From the NCBI RefSeq assembly GCF_013184745.1, contig NZ_JAATVU010000005.1:1-64000 (forward strand): 64,000 nucleotides of DNA. The letters run 5' to 3'. The notes under the pieces are model-generated. The model did no database searches. It saw nothing but the letters and a program-made list of their open reading frames with translations, and was not told the origin of the DNA. A program made the translations under genes and the position numbers. Below are positions 45,272 to 55,600 of the stretch, piece after piece. Position 1 is the stretch's first letter, and each line of letters opens with the position of its first letter. Source of the stretch: Mangrovicoccus sp. HB161399. Lineage in GTDB: Bacteria; Pseudomonadota; Alphaproteobacteria; Rhodobacterales; Rhodobacteraceae.

Positions 45272-46639
45272 ATGACCGCGTATAGCGACGCCGAGCTGAA
45301 GGACCTGCAATCGGCGCTGGAGGCCAAGGGCATCCGCTACCTGATGGGCGCCTATGTCGACATCCATGGCGTCCAGAAGGGCAAGGTGGTGCCCATCGGG
45401 CATCTGAAGCACATGGCGCATGGCTCCGAGCGCTACACGGGCTACGCGCTCGACGGGCTCGGCCAGGCACCATCGGATGACGAGATCACCTCGGTCCCGG
45501 ATTTCGGCCATATCATCCAGCTGCCCTGGGAGCCCAAGGTGGCCTGGATGCCCGCCGACAACGAATTCCAGGGCGCGCCCTATCCGCTGGCGCCCCGCAA
45601 CGTGCTCAAGCGCGTCCTGGAAGAGGCCGCCGGGATGGGCTTCGGCTTCAACCTCGGCATCGAGGCCGAGATCTTCCTCCTGAAGAAGGAGGCCGACGGC
45701 TCGCTTTCGGTGCCCACCGAGAACGACACGCTGACCAAGCCCTGCTACGACCTGCGCAGTTTCATGGACAATTTCGGCTGGCTCGACCAGATGGCCGGGA
45801 CCATCGACGCGCTCGGCTGGGATCTCTACTCCTTCGACCACGAGGATGCCAACGGCCAGTTCGAATTCGATTTCCGCTTTGCCGATGCGCTGACCATGGC
45901 GGACCGGTTCACCTTCTTCCGGATGATGGCCAAGCACTATGCCGAAGAGCGCGGACTGATCGCCACGACCATGCCCAAGCCCTTCGCCGACAAGACCGGC
46001 AATGGCGCACATTTCAACATGTCGCTCTTCGACCTGGCCACCGGCGCAAATGCGTTCGAATGCGACCCGGCCGACGATCCGCGCGGGCTGGGGCTGACCG
46101 AGACCGGCTACCATTTCATCGGCGGCATCCTGAAACACGGCCGCGCGCTCTGCGCGACCTTCGCGCCGACGGTGAACAGCTACAAGCGGCTGGTGCGCCG
46201 GGGCGCGATGGCGGGCTTCAGCTGGGCGCCGGTCTTCAACTCCTACGGCTCGAACAACCGCACCAATTCGGTCCGCATTCCGCAGGGCGGCGGCCGCTGC
46301 GAGAGCCGCAATGCCGATGGCGCGGTGAACCCCTATCTCGCGGCGGCAATGGTGCTGGCGGCGGGGCTCGAAGGCGTGCGCGAAAAGATCGACCCGGGCA
46401 GCCCGAACGAGGACAATCTCTACGAGCTGAACGACGCCCAGCGAGCCGCCCGCGGCATCGAGTTCCTGCCGCAGACCTTGCTGGAGGCGGTCGAGGCCTT
46501 CGACGCGGACCCGCTGACCGCGAAGGTGCTGGGCGAAGAGCTGAAGGCCGAGTTCATCCGCTACAAGACCGCGGAATGGAACGAGTACCACCTCTCCGTC
46601 TCCGCCTGGGAGACGGCGCGCTACAGCCACATGTTCTGA
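45272..46639 (+). CDS. glnT: Type III glutamate-ammonia ligase-like protein (glutamine synthetase family)
   Basis: 455 residues. N-terminal beta-grasp [20 protein letters not shown], metal/ATP residues in [31 protein letters not shown] and [32 protein letters not shown] with [16 protein letters not shown] is the ATP/glutamate-binding region, and [18 protein letters not shown] ends the domain. This is the GlnT/GSIII-type branch, whose members can ligate glutamate to amines other than ammonia. The setting suggests gamma-glutamylation of the pathway amine (inference). GGGAGACTCC precedes the ATG. Confidence 0.88.
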   Translation: MTAYSDAELKDLQSALEAKGIRYLMGAYVDIHGVQKGKVVPIGHLKHMAHGSERYTGYALDGLGQAPSDDEITSVPDFGHIIQLPWEPKVAWMPADNEFQGAPYPLAPRNVLKRVLEEAAGMGFGFNLGIEAEIFLLKKEADGSLSVPTENDTLTKPCYDLRSFMDNFGWLDQMAGTIDALGWDLYSFDHEDANGQFEFDFRFADALTMADRFTFFRMMAKHYAEERGLIATTMPKPFADKTGNGAHFNMSLFDLATGANAFECDPADDPRGLGLTETGYHFIGGILKHGRALCATFAPTVNSYKRLVRRGAMAGFSWAPVFNSYGSNNRTNSVRIPQGGGRCESRNADGAVNPYLAAAMVLAAGLEGVREKIDPGSPNEDNLYELNDAQRAARGIEFLPQTLLEAVEAFDADPLTAKVLGEELKAEFIRYKTAEWNEYHLSVSAWETARYSHMF

Positions 46640-47628
46640 TGCTGCCGCCGCTGCAGCACCTACATCTGGGCGATCTCCCGCTTTCGGGCGGGGGCGTCCT
46701 GCCGGATGCGGTCCTGGCCTACAGGGTCTGGGGCCGCCCCGCCCCCGACGGCGGCAAGGTCATCCTGATCCCCAGCCACTACACCGGCACCTCCGCCTCG
46801 CCTGCGGGGATGATCGGGCCCGGACGGGCACTCGACCCGGAGCGTCTCTGCATCATTGCCACCGACATGTTCGGCAACGGCAACGCCACCTCGCCGAGCC
46901 ATCTGGCGGACCGGGCGGCGCGCCTCGCTTTTCCGCTCGTGTCGATCGGGGACAATGTCGCGGCCCAGGCGCGGCTCCTGGCGCATCTGGGCGTGGAGCG
47001 GCTGGCGCTGGTCTATGGCTGGTCGATGGGCGCAATCCAGGCCTGGCACTGGGCGGCGCATCATCCCGGACGGGTCGACGCCATCCTGCCGGTCTGCGGC
47101 TCAACCGGCGCCTGGCCGTTGAACCGGGTGTTCCTTGGCGGGCTGCGCGCCACGCTCCGCGCCGATCCGGCCTTTCTGCGCGGCGATCCGCGCCCCGAGG
47201 CGGGGCTGCGCGCTTTCGGCCGGGTCTATGCCGGCTGGGTCTATTCGTCGGCCTTCTGGCGGGACGAACTCTGGCGCGGACTGGGATTTGCCTCCGCTGA
47301 GTCGCTTCTGGCCTGGTGGGAGGACGACCATCTCGGCTGGGACGCCCATGACCTCGCCGCGGTCCTGGAAACCTGGGCCGCCGCCGATCCGCAGGCGCTG
47401 GCGCCGCTGCTGCCGCGCATCACGGCACGGGCCATCGCCATGCCCTGCGACACCGACCGGTATTTCACGCTGGAAGAAAACGCCCTCGACCGCGCCGCCG
47501 TGCCCGGAGCCGAGCTCAGGCCGCTCCGCTCCGACCTGGGCCATGTTGCCGGGGCGCCCGGCCGCCACGCGGCGGAAACCGCGGAGATCGAACGCGCCCT
47601 CCGGGACCTTCTGGAAGCGGCCGGCTGA
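46639..47628 (+). CDS. Alpha/beta hydrolase, homoserine O-acyltransferase-like
   Basis: 329 residues. IPSHYTGTSASPAGMIGPGR and IIATDMFGNGNATSPS are the MetX-superfamily pattern; the nucleophile elbow is LVYGWSMGAIQAWHWA with Ser129; the acid is in AMPCDTDRYF and the His in DLGHVAG. More likely an amidase or esterase acting on a pathway intermediate than true homoserine acetyltransferase. Its ATG shares one base with the ligase stop (TGATG). Its stop is 8 bp from the convergent kinase stop. Confidence 0.83.
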   Translation: MLPPLQHLHLGDLPLSGGGVLPDAVLAYRVWGRPAPDGGKVILIPSHYTGTSASPAGMIGPGRALDPERLCIIATDMFGNGNATSPSHLADRAARLAFPLVSIGDNVAAQARLLAHLGVERLALVYGWSMGAIQAWHWAAHHPGRVDAILPVCGSTGAWPLNRVFLGGLRATLRADPAFLRGDPRPEAGLRAFGRVYAGWVYSSAFWRDELWRGLGFASAESLLAWWEDDHLGWDAHDLAAVLETWAAADPQALAPLLPRITARAIAMPCDTDRYFTLEENALDRAAVPGAELRPLRSDLGHVAGAPGRHAAETAEIERALRDLLEAAG

Positions 47629-47636
47629 GCCGGCGA

Positions 47637-49607
47637 TCACTCGCTTGCGCGGGGCAGCGTGACGGTCAGCCGCGTGCCGCTGCCATGCGACGGATCCAGC
47701 GACAGCTCCAGCCCGTTTTCGGCGCAGAGTTCGGCGATGATGGCCAGGCCCAGACCGCCGCCCTCCGAAGCCGGTCCCTTCTCGCCGCGCTCCAGATAGC
47801 GCGCGAAAGCCTCCGGCGCCATGTGCGCGCCGTCATTCGCCACGCTGACCGAGGCCTCCTCCGGCGTCGCCGCCAGCATCAGCGAGACCCGGCTGCCGCC
47901 GGAATGGCGGATCGCGTTGACCGTCAGGTTGGACACGATCCGCATCACCGCGAGCGCCGGCACGCGGGTGAGGATCCCGGCCCCGCTGACGTCCAGCGCG
48001 ATGCCGCGCTGCTCGGCCTCGTCGCGGAACATGTCGGCCGCCGCACGCAGGACCATGCCGAGATCGTAGGCCTCGGCCGGGTCCGCCGCCGTCCCGGTTC
48101 CGCCGCCCGCGGCGAAGGCCCCGGCCAGCCGGTCGAGATAGCCCATTGCCTCGGCCACCGCCTCTTCCGTCCGGTCTTCGGCGCGCTGCCGCAGCAGCAG
48201 CCGCAGCGCCGCCAGCGGCTGCTGCAGGTCATGCGAAGCCGCTGCCAGATCCTGCCGCGCCCGCGCCGCGCGCCGCATCGCCTCGGCATAGCTGCGCTCG
48301 GACTGCAGCAGCGCCGTGCTTAGCTCGGCCTCCTTGCGCGACGCTTCGATCTGCGCTGCCATCGCCGCCTGATGCGCATGGTGGAGCCGCGCGACCTGCA
48401 TCAGCAGCAGGGCCATCAGACCCCCGCCAGCCGCCAGGTAGCACAGGCGCAGCATCGTCTCCGGGCCGGCCCAGGCAGGCGTTGCCCCGGCCGCGGCCGC
48501 AAGCTGCAGGACCGAGCCCGCCGCCAGAACGGCGACGGCGACCCAGAGCCCGGTCCGCCGCTGCAGGGGCGAGAATTCCGACCAGCCGGGCAGGCTCCAA
48601 GCGATTGCCGCGAAGGTTCCTAGCCAGAGCACCAGCCCGCCCGGCACCACCAGGACCGGATGGGCGAAGGGGACGGCGGCAAGATGCAGCAGGCTCGCCG
48701 CCAGGGCCGCGCGGATCGCCGTCCGCGCCCGCAGCCCCAGCGAGTCCCGCCCCGCCCGCAGCGTGGCGAGATAGCCGAAAGCGGCGGCCACGAGGATCAG
48801 CGGCATCGTGGCGTTGAGGTTGAAGAGCGGCGCTTCGGGCCAGAGCCAGCGGAAGAACTGCCCCTCGGCCTGAGCCACCACGGCGAGGTTCAGCCCCAGC
48901 ATCGCCGCGAACCACAGCCCCGTTGCGTTGCGCATCACCAGGCAGAAGCCGGTGAAGCAGGCGAGAATCGCCAGCGTGGCGGTATAGAACACCGCATCGC
49001 CCTGAGCGGTCGCGCCGAGATGCGCCGCAGCGCCCGCCGGTCCGGCAAGCCAGAGCGGCAGCCGGCTGAAGCCGAGGGGGCGGTAGCCGACGGCAAGCTG
49101 CACGGTTTCGCCGGGCTGCACGGCGACCGGGGCCGAGACCAGCTTGCGGCTCTCGACCGGACGGGTGCCGAAGCCCAGCCGGAAGGAAGCGCCGAGCAGC
49201 CGCTCGGGCGCCGCCCCCCCGCGGATCGCGAGGATTTCCAGCTCGCCCGCGGCAGGCAGTTCGGTGCCGATCTGCCAGGAAGCCGGACCGGGACCGGCGT
49301 TTGCCAGCTCGGCCACCGCCCAGAGCTTCTGCCAGGTCATGCCGAGATCGAGCACATCGCCGCCAGGCCGCCCGCCCCCGCCCGCGGCGAAGCGCGGCGC
49401 CACCTCCTCCCAGGACGTGCCGGCGGGAAGCCCGGCAAGCACGCGGAACGCGGAAGCGGGAAGCGCGGCATCGGCTCCGGGGCCGAGCCCCAGCGGCGCT
49501 TCCGGCGCTTGCGCAAGGGCAATTCGGGATGCCAGAACCGCAGTCAGCGTCACCGCAAGGACCAGCCGCAGGAGGAAGGGGCCCCGCCATGGCAAGGACG
49601 CCGCCAT
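47637..49607 (-). CDS. Sensor histidine kinase with 7TM (7TMR-DISM-like) receptor
   Basis: 656 residues. Signal peptide to about residue 33, a beta-rich extracytoplasmic domain (about 40-195), six or seven membrane helices (about 205-405), a coiled coil (408-450), the phosphoacceptor H-box ASHDLQQPL with His459, then HATPase motifs NLTVNAIRHSGGS, VANDGA and GGGLGLAIIAELCAENGLEL. The start at 49607 overlaps the 5' end of the divergent response regulator gene by 19 bp. The kinase and the regulator are expected partners. Confidence 0.88.
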   Translation of the reverse strand: MAASLPWRGPFLLRLVLAVTLTAVLASRIALAQAPEAPLGLGPGADAALPASAFRVLAGLPAGTSWEEVAPRFAAGGGGRPGGDVLDLGMTWQKLWAVAELANAGPGPASWQIGTELPAAGELEILAIRGGAAPERLLGASFRLGFGTRPVESRKLVSAPVAVQPGETVQLAVGYRPLGFSRLPLWLAGPAGAAAHLGATAQGDAVFYTATLAILACFTGFCLVMRNATGLWFAAMLGLNLAVVAQAEGQFFRWLWPEAPLFNLNATMPLILVAAAFGYLATLRAGRDSLGLRARTAIRAALAASLLHLAAVPFAHPVLVVPGGLVLWLGTFAAIAWSLPGWSEFSPLQRRTGLWVAVAVLAAGSVLQLAAAAGATPAWAGPETMLRLCYLAAGGGLMALLLMQVARLHHAHQAAMAAQIEASRKEAELSTALLQSERSYAEAMRRAARARQDLAAASHDLQQPLAALRLLLRQRAEDRTEEAVAEAMGYLDRLAGAFAAGGGTGTAADPAEAYDLGMVLRAAADMFRDEAEQRGIALDVSGAGILTRVPALAVMRIVSNLTVNAIRHSGGSRVSLMLAATPEEASVSVANDGAHMAPEAFARYLERGEKGPASEGGGLGLAIIAELCAENGLELSLDPSHGSGTRLTVTLPRASE

Positions 49608-50230
49608 TCTCAGCGATCCTCGCCGACGATCACCAGATCGTCCGTCTCGGGCTGCGCAGCCAGCTCGATGCCGACCCGGAATTCGAGGTCGCGGCCGAAG
49701 TGGCGGACGGGCTGCAGGCCATCGTCGAGACCCGCAGGCACCGTCCCGACCTGCTGCTTCTCGACGTGCAGATGCCGCTGGCCGGCGGTGTCGAGGTGAT
49801 CGTCGAGGTGCGCCGCTGGAGTCCGGAGACGAAGATCGTCGTGCTGACCGGCATCGCCTCGCCCGGTCTCGTCGCAAATATCGTCGAGGCGGGGGTGGAG
49901 GGCCTGTTCTCCAAGCGCGAGGATCTCGCGCCGCTCTTCGATGCGCTGCCGCTGATCATGCGCGGCGGGCGCAAGGTGGCGCCGTTCTTCCTGGACCTCC
50001 TCGGCCAGGGCGAAGAAACCGCGGGACTGACGATGCGCGAGCGGCAGACGCTCAACATGATCCTCGCGGGCCGCTCCAACAGGGAAATCGCGGCCGGGTT
50101 CGGAATCAGCGTCAAGACGGTCGAGAAACATAGGACCAGCCTTATGCAGAAGCTCGGCGTGAATTCCATCGCGCAGTTGCTGGCGGTGGCGCTCCGGGAC
50201 GGGCTGATCGACCCCTCGCAGGAGCTGTGA
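49589..50230 (+). CDS. NarL/FixJ-type response regulator
   Basis: 213 residues. Receiver domain 8-120: acidic pair LADDHQIV, phosphoacceptor Asp59 in LLLLDVQMP, Thr/Lys switch sequence VVLTG and SKRED. The LuxR-type HTH is about residues 150-205: LTMRERQTLNMILAGRSNRE, IAAGFGISVKTVEKHRTSLM. GGAGGAAGG lies upstream of the ATG. The 5' end overlaps the divergent kinase gene. A hairpin follows the stop. Confidence 0.92.
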   Translation: MARTPPFSAILADDHQIVRLGLRSQLDADPEFEVAAEVADGLQAIVETRRHRPDLLLLDVQMPLAGGVEVIVEVRRWSPETKIVVLTGIASPGLVANIVEAGVEGLFSKREDLAPLFDALPLIMRGGRKVAPFFLDLLGQGEETAGLTMRERQTLNMILAGRSNREIAAGFGISVKTVEKHRTSLMQKLGVNSIAQLLAVALRDGLIDPSQEL

Positions 50231-50238
50231 AACGCGCC

Positions 50239-50260
50239 GCACCCGGCAGGAACCGGGTGC
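50239..50260. terminator. Bidirectional hairpin between response regulator and RTX gene
   Basis: GCACCCGG (50239-50246), loop CAGGAA, CCGGGTGC (50253-50260), in the 53-bp gap between convergent stops. Could serve both genes. Confidence 0.6.
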
Positions 50261-50283
50261 AGGCTGGCGGAGGGATGCGGCCA

Positions 50284-52377
50284 TCAGAAGATGAAATCCG
50301 AGGCTCCGAGGTCGGGTGCGCCGCGCAGCATGACCGAGAAATCGGCCGAGCCGTCGCCGTCGAGATCGGCCTCGACCCAGGTGCGGCCGTCCGCCTCGCA
50401 GCTGCGCAGTTCCCCCGCGGTGCCGCTGAAGGCCGCGTCCGCGATGAAGACCAGCGCATCCTGGGCATCAGTGGCGGGGACCGCGTCCATGGCGGACAGG
50501 TCGATCACGTCGCTGCCCTGCTCGAAATCGCGGATAACGTTCCGCGCGCCGTCCGCATCGGCGCCGGTGAAGACGAAGGTATCCGCCCCCGCGCCGCCGG
50601 ACATCTTGTCGGCGCCCGCGCCGCCCTCCAGGACGTCCCGGCCGTAGCCGCCGCGCAGCACGTCGTCGCCCGCGCCGCCCGAGAGGACATCGGCATTGAA
50701 GCCGCCCTGCAGCTTGTCGTTTCCGCCGCCGCCCGAGAGCGTGTCGTTCTCCATCCCGCCGCGCAGCTTGTCATTGCCCGCGCCGCCCGAGAGCACGTCC
50801 GCGCCGTAGCCGCCTTCGAGCTTGTCGTCGCCCGCGCCGCCGTCCAGCGTGTCGGTGCCGATCCCGCCGCGCAGGCTGTCATTGCCCGCGCCGCCGAAGA
50901 TCCGGTCGCGCCCGACGTAGCCCTCGATCGCGTCATCCCCGTCCCCGCCGATCAGGACGTCATGGCCGGAGGTGCCGCCGAGCGCGCGGGTGCCGCCCGA
51001 ATGGCCGATGGTCCGGACGGCGGTGGCACCGTCAATGCCGAAGGCGGCATCCTCGAAGATCAGTGTCTCGGCGTTGACCACAGTGTCGGTTTCGCCGCCG
51101 TGGATCACGGACAGGGAGCCGTCGGCGTTGAAGACGAATTCCGCCTCCGCCACCCCGGCCGCGAAGAAGACCGCATCATGGCCTGCGCCGCCGTCGTTGA
51201 CGTCGTTGCCTGCGCCGTCGACCAGGATGTCGTTGCCCGCGCCGCCGTCCAGAATGTCGTCGCCCTGCCCCGCCGAGATCACGTCGCCGGTGCCGAAGCC
51301 CAGCAGCGTCGAGACCGCCCCGGCAATGTCATTGCGGCCGAGCACCAGATCGGCGCCGTCACCGCCTTCGTCCAGCAGCACCGCGAGGATGCCGCCCTCG
51401 CCCAGAAGCCGCCCGGTCAGGGCCTGCTTCAGCTCCTCTGCCGCGCCTTCGATCCCGCCCCCGTCCAGGACCGGCAGGATCGCCGCGGCCACGCTGTCGA
51501 TCGGGCCGAACATGCCGGCCGAGGGCAGCATGCCGGAGATCTTGTCGGCGACCCCCTGCAGCATGCCGGTGATGCCGGTCTTGTCGAGGATCGGGTCCAG
51601 CACCGGATCGATGATCTTCGAGATCAGCCAGTCGGCCTTGTCCAGCACCCATTCGAAGGGCTTCAGCGCATCGGCAACCTTCCCCAGTGGGCTGAAGAGC
51701 GGGTTCAGGGCCGAGATCATGTCCGACAGCTGCGCGGAGGCCGATGCCAGCGTGCCCGCGATCTGCGACAGCGGATTGGCCGCCGTGACCAGCGCCGCGG
51801 CCTTGGCGGCCACCGCGTCGAGCGCATTCTGCACCGCGCCGAGATCGCTGCCGTCGAGTCCCTCGACCATCCCGCGGATATCGGCCAGCGTGGCGGCCTG
51901 GACTCCGTCCAGCAGCCCCTCGTCGATGTCGAAGGCGGCCGCGGCATCCTTCAGGCTGTCGAGCACGGAGCCGATGTCCGCGGCGCTGTTGTCCAGCGGC
52001 AGCTCGACCGCGGACAGCACCTTCTGGACCCCGCCGATGGCGGTGGCGATCCCGGCATAGGCCTCGTCGGTGTCCTCGGCCGATTTCCGCAGCTCCCCGA
52101 TGCCGTCCTCCACCTTGTCGATCACCTTGCCCAGCAGGCTGACGATCTTGCCGGCCGGACCGAATTTCGACAGCACCTTGACGACCATCTTGAGGTCTTC
52201 GACCTTCTCCTCGGCGTCCTTGATGTCGTTGTGGAAGTTGCTGGCCGCGTCGGCGGCGTCCTTCGCCTCGCCCAGCACCCATTGCACCGCGCCGATTGTG
52301 CCGAGCGCGCCGGCGATGCCGGTGGCGGTGTCCGAAAGCTGGTCTGCGAGCTCTTCAACTGCGTTTTTGCGGGTCAT
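50284..52377 (-). CDS. RTX calcium-binding repeat protein
   Basis: 697 residues. The first 330 or so are Ala-rich and helical with heptad-like patterns and hydrophobic patches (IVSLLGKVIDKVEDGIGELR), not a signal peptide. From about residue 385 on come RTX nonapeptides of the form GGxGxDxL (GGAGNDILVDGAGNDV; GGAGNDKLRGGMENDTLSGG; many in a row to about 610). The C-terminal end, VMLRGAPDLGASDFIF, is hydrophobic and fits a type I secretion signal. No type I exporter genes are in the window. GGGGAGACGG precedes the ATG at 52377. Could be a surface or secreted adhesin-like protein. Confidence 0.88.
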   Translation of the reverse strand: MTRKNAVEELADQLSDTATGIAGALGTIGAVQWVLGEAKDAADAASNFHNDIKDAEEKVEDLKMVVKVLSKFGPAGKIVSLLGKVIDKVEDGIGELRKSAEDTDEAYAGIATAIGGVQKVLSAVELPLDNSAADIGSVLDSLKDAAAAFDIDEGLLDGVQAATLADIRGMVEGLDGSDLGAVQNALDAVAAKAAALVTAANPLSQIAGTLASASAQLSDMISALNPLFSPLGKVADALKPFEWVLDKADWLISKIIDPVLDPILDKTGITGMLQGVADKISGMLPSAGMFGPIDSVAAAILPVLDGGGIEGAAEELKQALTGRLLGEGGILAVLLDEGGDGADLVLGRNDIAGAVSTLLGFGTGDVISAGQGDDILDGGAGNDILVDGAGNDVNDGGAGHDAVFFAAGVAEAEFVFNADGSLSVIHGGETDTVVNAETLIFEDAAFGIDGATAVRTIGHSGGTRALGGTSGHDVLIGGDGDDAIEGYVGRDRIFGGAGNDSLRGGIGTDTLDGGAGDDKLEGGYGADVLSGGAGNDKLRGGMENDTLSGGGGNDKLQGGFNADVLSGGAGDDVLRGGYGRDVLEGGAGADKMSGGAGADTFVFTGADADGARNVIRDFEQGSDVIDLSAMDAVPATDAQDALVFIADAAFSGTAGELRSCEADGRTWVEADLDGDGSADFSVMLRGAPDLGASDFIF

Positions 52378-52528
52378 GTTCCGTCTCCCCCTGGGCGTGT
52401 GTGTGCATGTCCAAGGGCTACCGCCCGGGGGTCTCCGATCGTATGGGGTCAACACCCCAATTTGTCCTGGCGGGCAGGCCCGGGGCATCTGCACCGCGCC
52501 GCCTGTCCTGTAGAAAACAGTATATGTA

Positions 52529-52580
52529 ACAACCAGTTGTCGGAGCATCGATTGACAGTTCCGGCGCCCTGTGCAGCTAT
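52529..52580 (+). promoter_or_regulatory. Putative promoter/operator of the DUF4011 helicase gene
   Basis: TTGACA at 52552-52557 is a perfect -35 hexamer; 17 bp later AGCTAT (52575-52580) is a weak -10. Just upstream ACAAC-CA-GTTGT (52529-52540) is a perfect inverted repeat. It lies in the 242-bp divergent gap between the RTX gene and the helicase gene. Confidence 0.4.
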
Positions 52581-52619
52581 GGGCACCGGCAGCGCGGGGA
52601 GATTCAGGACGTGCCAAAC

Positions 52620-55600
52620 ATGATGCTCGAAGCGCGCGGCCAGGCAGAAGGCGCCGCCCTGGACATTGCGGTCGAAGCGGTTGCGCGGGTCAATGCCGCC
52701 TCCGCCCAGAACGGCGTGTCGATCCTGCGCGGTATCGCCCTGCGCAATGCCGGAACCGCTCCGCTCGAAGGGCTGACCGTCACCGCGGAGTGCCGCCCCG
52801 GCCTGATCCGGCCGAAAACCTGGACCGTCGACCGGCTGGCCTCCGGAGAGACGCTGGCGCTGCCGCAGCTCGACACGCCGCTCGATCCCGCGCTGCTCGG
52901 CGGGCTCAACGAGGCGGAGCTGGGCGAGCTCGCCGTCACCGTGCATCGCGGCGGCGACCTGCTCGGCCGGGCCGTGCGTCCGGTCGAGATGCTGGCGCGC
53001 GACGAATGGGGCGGGCTGGGCGAGATGGCGCCCCTGCTGGCCGCCCATGTCTCGCCCAACGAACCGGCGGTGGCTGCGGTGCTGAAGGAGGCGTCCGTCC
53101 TGCTCGAGGCTGCCGGGCATGACGGCGCGATCGACGGCTACCTGTCGAAGGATCCGGGCCGGGCCTGGATGCTGGCCGGCGCGGTCTGGTCGGCGCTGAC
53201 CGGTCTGGGACTGAGTTATGCCGTGCCGCCTGCCTCCTTCGAGACCGCCGGCCAGAAGATCCGGGACCCGGGCCGCATCCGGGCCGAGGGGCTGGCCACC
53301 TGCCTGGATAGCGCCCTGTTCCTGGCGGCCTGCCTGGAGGCGGCCGGGCTGAATCCCGTCGTGCTCTTCGCAGAGGACCATGCCTGGACCGGCCTCTGGC
53401 TGACGGAGCGCGATTTCGGCGCGGCGACGGAACCGGACGTGGTCGCGGTGCGCAAGGCGGCGGATGCCCGCGAGTTCGTCATGCTGGAAACCGTGCTGCT
53501 GGCCAGGCGGCCGAGCGTGGGCTTCGAAGAGGCCGCCGCCGCCGGGCGCGATCTGGTCGCCGAGCACAACGAGCATGCTTTCCGCATGGCGGTTGACATC
53601 TCGCGCGCCCGCGCCGCGCGGATCCGGCCGCTTGCCTCGCACCGCGCGGAAGAGGCGGCGGAGGCCGAGACCCCGGCCAGTCCGGCCGCCCTGCCCCGTC
53701 CGCTCGATCTCGGGCGGCTGCCGGGCGACCTGGCGGAGGCCGAGCCGGAGACCGCCGCCGGCCGGATCTCGCGCTGGCAGAGGAAGCTCCTCGACCTGTC
53801 GCTGCGCAACCGGCTGCTGAATTTCCGCGACACCCGCCAGACCCTGCCCTTCCTCTGCCCGGACGTGCCCGCACTCGAGGACCGGCTGGCCGCTGGGCAG
53901 AAATTCCGCGCGCTGGCGCTGCAGGACGAGGATCCGGCCGGATCCCGCGACCTCGCCCCCGGCGAGCAGGCGGCGCTGATGGCCGAGGTCGCGCGCGACG
54001 CTTTCGGGAAGGGCCAGATCGCCGTGCCGCTCGACGGCAAGGAGACCCAGGCGCGGCTGGTCGAACTCTACCGCCGCGCCCGCAGCGACCTTGCGGAAGG
54101 AGGCACCAACACCCTGTTCCTGGCCGCCGGCTTCCTGCGCTGGAAGCGGACGGAGGGCGACACGAAGACCTACCGGGCGCCGCTCCTGCTGATTCCGGTG
54201 AAGATCTCGCGCCGCTCGGCCCAGTCGGATTTCGTGATCGAGCACCACGAAGACGACATCCGCTTCAACGCGACCCTGCTGGAATTCCTAAAGCGCGATT
54301 TCGACCTCGCCATCCCCGAACTGGAAGGCGAACTGCCCCGCGACGGCAGCGGCCATGACCTGCCGATGATCTTCGACATCCTCCGCCGCAGGGTCCGCGA
54401 CGTGGCCGGGTTCGAGGTGGCGGAAGAGCTGGCCCTGTCCACCTTCTCCTTCGCCAAGTTCCTGATGTGGAAGGACCTCGTCGACCGCACCGACAGCCTG
54501 CGCGAGAGTCCCCTGGTGCGCCACCTGGTCGACGGGCCGGAAGAGGCCTTCCTGCCGCCGGGCGCGCCCGGCCTTCCCGGGCCGCAGGAGGTCGACCGCC
54601 GGATCGCGCCGAAGGACCTCTTCGCGCCGCTCCCGGCGGATTCCTCGCAGCTTGCCGCCGTTCTGGCCGCGCAGGAGGGGCATGACTTCGTGCTGATCGG
54701 TCCTCCCGGCACCGGCAAGAGCCAGACCATCGCCAACATCATCTCGCAATGCCTCGGGCTGGGGAAGACCGTGCTCTTCGTCGCCGAGAAGGCCGCGGCG
54801 CTCGACGTGGTGCAGCGGCGGCTTTCGGCCAGCGGGCTGGGCGATGCGGTGCTGGAGCTTCATTCCGCCAAGGCGGACCGCAAGACCGTGCTGGGCCAGC
54901 TCGGCCGTGCCTGGGACCGCGCCGCTGAGGCGCCCGAAGGCGAATGGCTGCAGGTCACGGAGGAGCTTGCCGTCACCCGCGACGGGCTGAACGCCTATGT
55001 CGGAGCCCTGCACCGCAAGGGACGGCAGGGCTTCAGCACCTATCAGGCGATCGGCCGGGCCGCAGGGAACCCGCAGCCCTTCGCGCTGAGCTTCGAGGGC
55101 AAGGACGCGCATGACGCGGAAAGCTACGCCCGGCTGCGCCGCATCGCCGCCACGCTGGGCCGCTGCCGCGAGATCGTGGCCGGACGCCCGGCCCTGCCGC
55201 TGGTGTCCGCCGGAGACTGGTCATTTGCCTGGCAGGCGGAGCTGCTTGCCCGCACCGCCGGCCTGCGTGCCGCCGCGGGGGCGCTGGCGGACTCCGCGGC
55301 CGCGGCCGCCCGGCTGGCAGGGCTGTCAGACGGCGTTCTGGCGCCGGCCGGGATCGACCGTCTGGGCCGGCTCGCCGAGGCGGCCGCGGGAACCGAGGAC
55401 GTGACGACCTCGCTGCTGCTCTCCGCCGAAGCGCTGGAGCGCGAGGCGGCGGCGTTCGGCGCCGCCTTGACGGCCCATGGCGCGGCGGTTGCGGGGCTGG
55501 CCGCCAGCTATCCGCTGGACCGGCTCGGCACGCTGCCGCTGGAGACGCTCGATGCCGACTGGCGGCGGGCGCAGGCGAAATTCTGGCCGTTCTCCTGGTT

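Noticed and set aside
50590-51260. CRISPR-like regular repetition
   Set aside because: The periodicity is about 27 bp, encodes RTX nonapeptides in frame, and has no constant repeat with unique spacers.
50227-52623. 798-codon plus-strand open frame rich in Val, Ala and Asp
   Set aside because: Its repeat pattern is the complement of the RTX repeats; the minus strand gives canonical GGxGxDxL nonapeptides.
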